Assembly (NCBI GenBank): GCA_948146395.1
Contig: OX411543.1
Coordinates: forward strand, 47,034,517 to 47,098,516
Source of the DNA: Fragum whitleyi
Taxonomy: Eukaryota > Mollusca > Bivalvia > Cardiida > Cardiidae
Direction: 5' to 3'
DNA: 64,000 bases
Below, piece by piece: positions 50,001-62,000 of the stretch. A program made the position numbers and the translations under genes. How positions within the stretch are numbered: the first letter of the stretch is position 1; each line of letters opens with the position of its first letter. The notes under the pieces were generated by a model. That model ran no database searches, had not been told where the DNA came from, and was given only the letters and a program-made list of their open reading frames with translations.

Positions 50001-53000
50001 GCGACAAGGCTCCAGGAAATAGAACAAACCATTGGCATTGTCACTCTTTAGTACTGAAAAATAGATTTAATTTCATGATACATTAGATTTATACAGATGA
50101 ACCGGAGAACACAAAAGCAACAAAAAGGGGGAAATCATTAAATCATATCTTAACCCATTACCAGACAACAAAATTTTGGACTTGTCCAATTTCAAAGACA
50201 ATAGACCACAAATTTTAGTTGATGGAGTTTTAGAAATCTTTCTCTTTTGAGGTTGAAAATATTATGGACATTGAAGAAATTGCTTGTAAAAAAGCAATAT
50301 ATATCTATTTTCCACAGTCCATGTTTTCTGAAGCTTTTTTATCCCTTTGAAGGTAAAAAAGTTGGATTATATGCAAAAAACATTACAATGGATGAAGAAA
50401 ACTTTGTGGACTTTGAAAAAATTACTTGTTACAAGCATTTTATTCATTCTTATTTCTCATTTATTTCATTTCAAATAGTTACAACACCCACTTTTCATTT
50501 TCATCTGCATCTCCTTGAAATTGAGAATTCTTAAAATTTGGAGCATTCTCAAATTTCAAAAAAGGTAAAAAAGTGTTGATCTATATAATTATGATGAGCA
50601 AAGATATGACATAAAAAAGGCTCACCAGTAAGTCTGGCTGTATAGTCTGTGTCAGACAGTGTAGCCCCATTTCTAGCATTTAGCAGTCGTACAGTGAACA
50701 CCTCCGCACTCTCTTGGTCAGTGTCCTGTACAGCATTAATGTTGATACTTCCCTCCCTTAACCCTGGTGGGTAGATTATATACCCTGACACAGGGGTCAC
50801 ATCAGCTCTAGCTGGCATAAAATACAGCTCAGAGATCTCACTGAAACAAATACAACAAAACATGAGATCTACTATTCTCACATAGCTCCCTTTGTCTTAT
50901 ATAACAAATAGCTTTCAAAGATATCCTTGTCTTACACATGACTGTACAGGATAACAATATGAATGAAGCCATAACTAAATCACACTATGTATGTTTTTGT
51001 AGTATCCCTTTAACCAGAGCATTTCAAACATTTGGGTTTTAACATACAAAAAGATGGTTAATGGGAGAGAAAGAATCTAGAATAGAACTGTTATTAAGGT
51101 AGTAGAGCCATATTAGATTCACAACATTTCGGGAGTAATGAACTTTTAACAGTGTTAACAGAGGTTTTCTAATGATTCCATTAGGAAACCTCTGTCAACA
51201 TTTTAAAAGATCATAAGTTCCGAAATGTTACGGGACTATTATGGGTCCACTACCTTAAGGGAGCCTTGGTGAGATCCAATATTTCTCATACCCAAATACA
51301 ATTTGTTTCTATGTCAAACAGTCCTCAGGAATATACTTATCTAACATACCTGCATATTCCATGATCATCCAAAATGATCTATCTAAAGCTTTGGACACCT
51401 ATTGATAATTTCTAGCACTATGATCACCATCAGACCCCCTCCATCCCCCCCCCACACACACAGTAAGATTGCTGATTAAGAAAACATTGTGAAAAAAGAA
51501 AAAAATGCTTCTGACAAGCAAGTTCTTCTTTTTCCACACTATTTTCTACCCTACTGAATGGTTATTTTTTCAAATAAAATCCACTTTAAATTTTCGCCTG
51601 CAAAACTTTTGAATTTGGGCATGTCCTAAATTTTGTAAAACAGGAAAGTGTTTAAAAGGAAAGCCAGGCTGATCTTTGATCTATATCTTCTGTCAAAGCA
51701 GTAATATTCTAGACACAGCATGACAAGGGTAAACACTCAAGACACTTAGATAATAGTAATTCGATGGCCAAGCACAAAACAGTTGTAACTGCCTATATAT
51801 TTATAGGCAGTTACAACTGTTTTGCGCTGAGCCATTGAATGTAGTCATTGTAACACTTACTCCTCCGTGAGTTTCCTAGAATATACTCTTACATCCTGCA
51901 TATATCCAGTAAATTTCTTTTGTCTCGTATAAATGGTACCAATAGTTAGTTGGCCTTCACTGTCCACCATTGTCTGGGATGCATCTAGTGATCTGAAAGT
52001 CATAAAACAAATTCGTGAGTCAGAATTTTACACTTTTTATAGGATTCACCAAAATGTTATGACCCCCTTAAAACAATAAATGTATTCTTAATATGGAAAC
52101 TTTCAATTCAGAAGCTTTAATCGGTAATTTACAGATAAGTTCTCTTTAAATTCTGTCTGCTCTTTTGGCTGTTCCTATTAAGTCAGTGTAATATAGTGCA
52201 ACAAATGATATTTTGCCTCTATATTTACCAAAACATACAAATTTTTAAGGAATTTAAGGGATGCATGTTTTGCGCATCTGAGATGCAAAAATAAGTACCC
52301 AGGACCCTCAAAACTATGTGACTTCCATAGACTCTCTGAGGATCAATTTCAGAATAAGAATTGGAATTTTTAAACAGTCTTCAATTCTATCCACAAATCA
52401 AGCCCCACTTATTTATATAATTCCATAAATTGCTTTACTTTTAACCAGGGAATAGCTCCAAATTTACATTATACAAGAATATACCCTAAATGAAACAGTT
52501 CTACACCTAAAGGAGGGACTCTAGAAAATTAATAAAAGGACCCCTAAGGTCCCAATGATGGAGTCCTTTGGACCCCATTTTGTTGATTTTAGACTAATAC
52601 TCAGAATTTACAACTTCCAGGATTTGAATAAGATACTCAAAATTACCCTCAGCATCAGGCAAGAGCTTCACTTTGTCAATATACTCCTTCAGAACACATA
52701 TAAACTTTGCAATTTTCAATCAATTTTTCATTAACCTTTTCCTGTTTTACAAAATTTTGGACCTATCCAAATTCAAAGGTTTTGCAGACGAAAATTTAAA
52801 GTGGATTTAATTTGAAAAATAATTATTCAGTAGGGTAGAAAATAGTGTGGAAAAAGAAGAAATTGCTTGTCAGAAGCAATTTCTTCTTTTTTCACAATGT
52901 TTTCTGAATCATAAAGTTACAGGCATGTAAAAAGCAGGGATTAAACAGCAAAGGCTTAAACATGCTTTTCAGAGCAATTTAAGCCAAGAAAAAATTCATT

Positions 53001-56000
53001 TCTCTAATAACATCATCAATTATCACAAAAGTTCTATTTTGTTACCTTGTTTGAATACGAGTGTTGTCCACATAAAACATGATGGTACCACCTTCTGCAG
53101 TCACAACAATATGATGAGGCATTGTGTCTTCAATGTTCTGCTCATAATTGGCGATAAATTCAACATCCGTCTGAAATACACATTTGTTTGATTGTTTAAT
53201 TGTAAGAATGTGAACAAAAAATGATACATTTTCAACAATAAATTGTCAAAATATAGCTTTTGTTGTTTGAGAAAAGAAAGACAAACTGGTCTTACAAAAA
53301 AAAGAACTATTCTATTTCCTCAGCGCGAAAAATGAGACAAAATGTGAAACATGTATAAAAAAAATCTTAAAATGTGTCATAAGTTGGCACATAGAAGTAC
53401 GATGACATCATTGTTAGAATACTAGATCTTCCTTCTTGATGGCATCAAATATTGTAAAATAAAGAAAAGTAGTATTAAAATGCCTGGTGAAGAAGATTTT
53501 GCCAAGTATGATCATGTAAATATCTTTCTTCACAGAACACAACAGAAATACAGTATTTTGGCAAAAGGAAAAAGAGAAGGCATAATGCCATAAGACTGAA
53601 TCGTAACAATATGGCAGTGCATTAAGCTAGATATAATTGAGCATAAATGCTGCTTAAATCCATTTTCATACTGTCCTTTATTTAAATTGTAATAAATAAA
53701 CATTAGCAATTAAATTATTTTGCAAGCAAATAAAGAATACAAAAACAAAACAAGAGGGCCATAGTGGCCCTAAATCGCTCACCTGAATGAACTGTATAAA
53801 ATTTTCAAAAGCAGGTTAAGAAAGAGAATGATGAATAAATATAACTTAGCTAAATAATGCTGTTGCTTCTATAAAACTTGAGAATCCTTTTTTTTACAAT
53901 TTTCAGGTTAACTTATATGTTTTTTCTATGATTTTACTCTGTGACCTAGTTTTTGAACCCAAATGACCTGATTTCTAAAGCATCCAAAATTGCACATCTG
54001 GCAAAATATGTGGCCTCTAGTGTGCATACAAGGTTTTTCTAAGATTTGACCCAGTGGCCTATAATTTGACCCCAGTTAACTCAATTTTGAACTTGTCCAA
54101 GATTTCATCAAGACAATCATTCTGACCAAGTTTCAGCTTGATCAAGCATAAAAATGTGGCCTCTAGAGTGCATACAAGGTTTTCTAAGATTTTACCCCGT
54201 GCCCTTGTTTTTGACCCCAGTTGACCCAATTTCAAACTCATTTGAGATTTTATCAAGACAATCATTTTGACCAAATTTCAGGTTAATCGGACAAAAAATG
54301 TGGCCTCTAGAGTGCATACAAGGTTTTTCAAAGATTTGACCCCGTGACCTTGTTTATGACCCCAGTCAACCAAATTCGAACTTGTCTTAGATTTTATCAA
54401 GAAAATGATTCTGACCAAATTTCAGGTTGATCAGGCAAAAAATGTTGCCTCTTGAGTGCATACAAGGTTTTTCTAAGATTTGACCACTTGACCTAGTTTT
54501 TGAACACAGTTGAACAAATTTCGTACATGTCTGAGATTTTATCAAAACAATCATTCTTTCCAAATTTCAGGTCAATAGGGCCGAAATTGTGGTCTCTAGA
54601 GTGCATACAAGGTTATTCTTAGATTTGACCCCGTGACCTAGTTTTTGACCCCTGTTGACCCAAATAAAAACTTGTCCAAGTTTTCATCAAGACAATCATT
54701 CTGACCAAATTTCAGGTCAATTGGGCCAAAAATGTGGCCTCTAGAGTGCATACACGGTTTTTCATAAATTTGACCCCGTGACCTAGTTTTTGACCCTAAG
54801 TGATCCAATTTTAAACTTGTGCAAGATTTTATCAAGACAATCATTCTGACTAAATTTCAGGTCAATTGGGCAAAAAATGTGGCCTCTAGAGTGCATACAA
54901 GGTTTTTCTTAAATTTGACCCCGTGACCTAGTTTTTGACCCCATTTGACCCAATTTCGAACTCGTCCAAGATTTTATCAAGACAATGATTCTGACCAAGT
55001 TTCAGGTTGATTGGGTAAAAAATGTGGCCTCTAGAGTGCATTCAATGTTTTTCTAAGATTTGACCCCGTGACCTAGTTTTTGACCCCAGTTGAATAAATT
55101 TCGGACTCGTCGGAGATTTTATCAAGACAATGATTCTAGCCAAATTTCAGGTCAATTGGGTCAAAAATGTGGCCTCTAGAGTGCATACAAGGTTTTTCTA
55201 AGATTTGACCCCATGACCTGTTTTTGACCCCAGTTAACCCAATTTTGAACTCTTCCGAGATATTATCAAGACAATCATTCTGACCAAATTTCAGGTCAAT
55301 TGGGCCAAAAATGTGGCCTCTAGAGTGCATACAAGGTTTTTCTTAAATTTGACCCAGTGACCTAGTTTTTGACCCTAGTTGACCCAAATTCAAACTTGTC
55401 CAAGCTTTCATCAAGACAATCATTCTGACCAAATTTCAGGTCAATTGGGCCAAAACTGTGGCCTCTAGAGTGCATACAAGGTTTTTCTAAGATTTGACCC
55501 CGTGACCTAGTTTTTGACCCCAGTTGACCCAATTTCGAACTCGTCCGAGATTTTATCAAGACAATGATTCTGACAAAGTTTCAGGCCAATTGGGTCAAAA
55601 ATGTGGCCTCTAGAGTGCATACAAGGTTTTTCTAAGATTTGACCCCGTGACCTAGTTTTTGACCCCAGTTGACCCAATTTTGAACTCTTCCGAGATTTTA
55701 TCAAGACAATCATTCTGACCAAATTTCAGGTCAATTGGGCCAAAAATGTGGTCTCTAGTGTGCATACAAGGTTTTTCTTAAATTTGACCCAGTGACCTAG
55801 TTTTTGACCCTAGTTGACCCAAATTCAAACTTGTCCAAGATTTCATCAAGACAAACATTCTGACCAAATTTCAGGTTGATCAAGCAAAAAATGTGGCCTC
55901 TAGAGTGCATACAAGGTTTTTCTAAGATTTGACCCCATGACCTAGTTTTTGACCGCAGTTGACCCAATTTCGAACTCGTCCGAGATTTTATCAAGACAAT

Positions 56001-59000
56001 GATTCTGACCAAGTTTCAGGTTGATCGGGTAAAAAATGTGGCCTCTAGAGTGCATACAAGGTAAATGTTGACGGACGGACGACGGACGACGGACATCCAC
56101 CTACCCACAAAAGCTCACCTTGAGCACTTCGTGCTCAGGTGAGCTAAAAACAAGCATTATATCTTTAACATCATTCAATAAGTGTCAAGGTTTATCAAAA
56201 AAAAAATCATTTCCAGTATAATATCATAAATAGGGCCTAAAAATAAATTCAGAATTTCATCAACCCAATTTTGATAATACCTTTTACCATCTAAATATAT
56301 TGTGATAAATCTGTAAAATGTATCTTAACTATTCGATATACAACAAACTTAAAAATACTTTTTGTCATATAATGTCATTACATAAATGCAATATAACACC
56401 ATTTAATAGTGCCAAAAACATCTCATATAGATATGCATACATTTTTCTATTTCTAGTATTTATCAAAGTAGAAATTCTATAAATTCCTTAGCTCATAAGT
56501 TTGTAACCTACCCTTTATTGAAGACTACAAAGTTGACCTTAATTGACTTCTCTTAAATCAATTTTGGCACACTTTTTTTATTAGTTATATGGTTTCTTGC
56601 CAGCGGGTATATGATGATTTATTCCTGGCAGGGTAAAAAGATGTCACCTGAGCCGTAGGTAAGAAACCATTTAACAAATGAATTATACTTCAGAGTCTTA
56701 GACTGAATGTCTGTCTTTTGCCTTAGTGCAATTTAAGGCCCTTGGTAAACACCAAATTCTTTGAAACTGCCCAATATCCCCCAATGTGCCCCAAATGAAA
56801 AAGTAAACATCTAATGGTATCATAGTTAGTAGTTATGTCACACTTCTACATCCTGCAATGTTGTGAAATGAATGAATCGGTCATTTTGAAATTGTCCTTT
56901 TTTGAACAGACTGATATATAAAAAAATTGTGATCTATAAAGGTTGTGACTAGTGAAACAACGATAAAACATTTTACAATATAGAACAAACCTCAATGCCC
57001 TGTAGAAAGAAAAAATGAAATCACATTTGAGAATGTACAATATTACATGGATAGTTTCCAGAAATGTTTAATGGAATCATAGAATATTTGCACAATGAAT
57101 AAGATGCATTAGTGGAATGCTCTTGTCGGCATATGGCCATTTTTCAAAGAGTGACTTTGATTATTGGGCGTGACTTCAGCAGATGACCTTTACTTTGACA
57201 TTCAATGATGTGTATTGATAACAGGTAACCTCATTTATCTTATAACTATACAAAAATTGGTATGATAACTTCCCATATGATATTTTTTTATGATATCACA
57301 TGGACATTTTTAGGACAATGACATAATGAGGTTATTTTTAGAAACTTGCATTTTTGTCAGAAACATCGACGAAAACAATGCAAATGGAGGTTAAAAGATA
57401 AATATAATACATACTTGGTATATTATATGAAAAATTGTCTAACTTGGTTGTGGGAATTGATAATAGTCTCAGTAGAGCCTTGACAATTATGAATTCGCCC
57501 AACCTTGTTATATTTTTTTTTCATACAAAACACTAATAACATATTATATATGCAAACATGAGCATTGTAACTACAGAGTGTAGAGGTTAAAAGAAAAAAA
57601 TTAGGTCTGTTGGGTAAAGTTTTGCAAACAGAGAAACTGGCACAGGTAAATTAATATTCCTTCATATGTAGATTCAGGGTCATTAAAAGATAACTTGGTA
57701 GCTTAGAAAATATGACCTATGGCTTCCTATTAGCAAACCATAGATGATGTTTCGAGAAATTTTAGCTATTTATTCAGAAGATTTAAATGAGAACTGAAAT
57801 TGACACTAGGTCCCTTTTATCCATTATACGTCCTCTAAAAATAGGAAACAGGAGGACCAAGATGGTCCTAGATCGCTCACCTGGGTCTCTTTGACCCCTG
57901 GGACATCACATTAATTAGATAGGCAGATGTCAAAAAGAAGATAATTGCCTAAGATCAATACCATGGAACTATTTCAGCAAAGAGCAAGACAGATATGCCT
58001 TTTTGCTCTTTGATTCTATGTAAAAAGGGATGCACCCGGCTGGACCCCAAATGTGACCCCAGGGTCTTGATATGACCAAACTTGGAAGAGGTCCATAAGA
58101 TGATGCTTCATACTAAATATGAAAGCTGTCTGCCTACTGGTTTCAGAGAAGAAGATTTTTGAAGATTTTCCTATTTTCACCCTTCGTGCTCAGATGAGCT
58201 GAAAGGGATGCGCCCGGGTGGAGCCCAAATATGACCCAAGGGTCTTGATATGAACAAACTTGGTAGGGGCCTACTAGAAGATGTTACATACCAAATATGA
58301 AAGCAGTGTGCCCTCTGGTTTCAATTAAAGAAGATTTTAAAAGATTTTCGCTCTTTGATTCTATGTAAAAACTGTTGCGTCGTGTGGAGCCAAAATATTA
58401 TCCTAGGGTCTTGATATGAACAAACTTGGTAGAGGTTTAATAGATAATGCTACATACCAAATATGAAAGCTGTCTGCCTTCTGGTTTCATAGCAGAAGAT
58501 TTTTGAAGATTTTCATTTCTTTACCCTTCATGCTCATAAGAGATAAAGGGATGCACCCATGCAAAGCCCAAATATAACCCAAGGGTCTTGATATGAACAA
58601 ACTTATTAGAGGACCACTAGGTGATGCTACATACCAAATATGAAAGCAGTGTGCCATCTGGTTTCAGAGAAGAAGATTTTTAGAGATTTTCGCTCTTTGT
58701 TTCTATGTAAAAAGGGTTGGACCAGGGCAAAGCCCAAATATGACCCCAGGGTCTTCATATGAACAAACTTGGTAGCGGTCCACTAGATGATGCTACATAC
58801 CAAATATGAAAGCTATCTGCCTTTTGGTTTCAGAGAATAAGATTTTTAAAGATTTTCATATTTTCATTTTTTTTGTTAAGGGTAAAGGGAAAGTCTAGGG
58901 TGGATTTCATTTATTTGAACAACTTTGGTAGAGCTTGACCCAAGGAACATCCCTCCCAAGTTTCATCAAGATTGGCCCACTGGTTTAGGAGGAGAAGATG

Positions 59001-62000
59001 TTTAAAGAAATTGTGGAGGGCGCACGACTGACGACAGACAACGGACATTCCACAATCACAATAGCTCACCTTGAGCACTTAGTGCTCAGGTGAGCTAAAA
59101 ATCTGTGAAAACTTTATAATATAGAATACACACGTACAGCTTCCTAAAATTTTATCAAAGGGATGAGGAGGGAAATAGAAAGAATGATGGCAAGATAGAA
59201 AGAAGGACCAACAGAAGCTATATGCTTGTCCTTCATCTTATTTCATATTTCATTATCATGAAAATTAGAATCCACCTTCTGCAAATTGCAAAATGTTTTA
59301 TCAAGACTTCTATTCTACTGGATTGTATACAGTAGCGTGAATGTGTAATACTGCTTTGCATTCTCAACAATAGACTACAATTTGATTGCAATTATAAAAT
59401 ATCAATGACACTCATTGTAAAATAAGGTTAAAATTAGAAATACATTCTAGGTAGCACCGTACAAAGATATAGTCGCTTTAATAATGATACTAAATAAAAG
59501 ATTTCATTTATATAACAAAAGTGTGTGCTTTAGTATATGAAAAAGAATAGAATATTTTATAATAAATCAAATGAATAAAAGTTGAAAAATTTTCATGAGA
59601 ATATATGAAATATACTTACATTTAAACCAGTAGAAGACAAGCCAAGTACCAGCTGTGTTCTAAGACTACTGGTCACCAGTCTGAGTGAGTAGAAATGTCG
59701 GGAACCATCAGTGTTTGTTTTTGCCAGGATATACCCATCTGTGTTAGCAAATGGAGTGACCCACGCTGATATAGAGATTCCAGATTGAGCCAGATTTGAA
59801 GGGGGCTGATACATGGCAGGTACTGTTATTATAGATGCTGAAAATAATACAGAAATTATGTATATGTGTATGATGTAGTCTTTTCCCATTTTTAGAAATT
59901 TAGACTGGTCCAAATTGTAAGAGGATGAGGACACGATTGAAAAAATGGGTACAATATGTTAAGAAACCATCTCATGTTGAAGTAAAATATTGTGGGAAAA
60001 GAAGAAATTGTTTTTTACAAGCAGTTTCTTCATTTTCAACAATATTTTCCAAAATCACAAAAGATGTAAAATTTTAAGACCCTCTCTGATATGGGGATTC
60101 TAGATAGGCCAAGGTTTGAAGGGGGTTGATACATAATTATTATACATTATTATAGATGCTGAAATAGATGTATTGATAAACAAAGATATGACCAAGGTTA
60201 AAGTTTGTCACGCCAACACTGTCGCCAAGGTGATGACAATTTCTCAGATTTTCTTTGAAAACAGCAAAGGTAATAAACAATCCTATCTTTTTTTTATTTT
60301 TTTTTGAGGAAAAGGAGGATTTGCTTGTACTGAAGCAAAGTTTATTTTCCACAATAATTTCTAGAGTATAAAACTACACTAGTACAGGGACATAAAATCA
60401 CAGAACTGTACAGGAATGTGTTATGCATTCTCAGGATTGGAATGAAACCACAATAGTTCATATCCCTTGAAGTCTTATACCAGGTACTAAGAAGCTATGG
60501 TTAAATTAGATGATTAAACGAGACTTACTTGGAAGTTGATGTTTGAACTGGATTCTATCGTCTGTCAAATGAGACCACAACAGTTTATGTTCCTTGTAGT
60601 TTCAAGTATATAGCTAGGTGATATACTGTTATGACATATATTATGGCTCTTTATATTGAGATGAGCAACATTCGATGTCCATTGTTGTCTCAAACTAGAG
60701 ACTAGTATAAAGTTTAATGGTTAGCCTTGATAAAAAAATACATTCCATGCCTGTAAATGAGACCACAACAATTCCCATGCCTGGTTGTCTTAAACTCAGG
60801 GGTACCCGTATGTCATCCTCAAATTTTGTATGTACAGATTGAATAAAGCTGTATATATCAAATTCAGAACACCCATCAATAATATTTCAAGATTTTGATC
60901 TACGAGGGTTGTCCCAGAAATTCGTGAACTTTTTCAATTATTCAAAAACCCAGCGTCCGATTAAAGTAAAACTCTTGAGTTGATAAATTACGTTACTTTG
61001 CAACAAATTGTTAAAAATTTTACTTTTCTAATAAGTTCATGTTGAGAAATACAGCTATAAGAGACAGTCTCGGTAGGGGCGGTCGGCACACTACGAATTT
61101 GTTACTTACACGGTAGATATTTGAACTACATTTATTTCAATATTCATGAAGCGTTTGGTATAAAATTGACATTGTTGAAAACAGTGAACTTTGTAGATCA
61201 CACATGTGTATTTTCATAGAAATGACATTACGCAGTGCGCAGTTATGAAGTTGTGTTATATCCGAGTTCAATTCAAACGGGGTGCGAATGGCGACGTCAA
61301 CTGAACGCTCGGCGCAAAAAATAGTTCATTACTAGGTGTGGATTGCGAAATAAGACGTATACAGACCATAAGAGAATTCGAAATGGGGAATGACCACAAC
61401 CTTTTGTGGTCTACACTCATTTATCACAGATAAAAGAGATATTGAATTAAAACTGGCTTAAGGACAGTAGGGGGAAAGGTCGAGCCAGGAAGAACCAATG
61501 CGAGGGGCGTGGATAAGGGAATACAAGACCTTTTCGACCGACGCCAATTAGAGCGCTTCTTGGATAAACAGAAACTAATAATAAGTAAATCAGTAGTGTA
61601 AAGTTTTATATGACTTGATCAGGAGTCAAGCCAGTAAATGATAGGCATTGAGGCTTTTAAGAAATATGCTTGTTTTTTCGGCATCAACAGAGATTTGGAA
61701 ACGGTACCAATGAATTATCAGATTTCTTTGGTCTTTGGTCTATCTCGATAAGGTAGTGGTAGTGTAATACTAGGATATTTTTTTTTTAAAAAAATATTTC
61801 CAGCGAGTATAATACAGTAAATGTTCCATTTAGAAATGTCTTAAAATATAACGATAGATTATGGAAAAAATAACATTTACTTTATTCACCCCTTCTTGGG
61901 TTTATAAAATACTTAATTGTGTCTCTATGCAAAAGATTGAAAGTTTGCTTTTTTTAATCAAATACTCTATTTAATGCACAACAAAAGTCTAAATCAACAT

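Noticed and set aside
54059..56012. Six minus-strand frames of 64-71 codons with nearly the same peptide
   Set aside because: They are one 145 bp satellite unit read again and again in a non-coding element.
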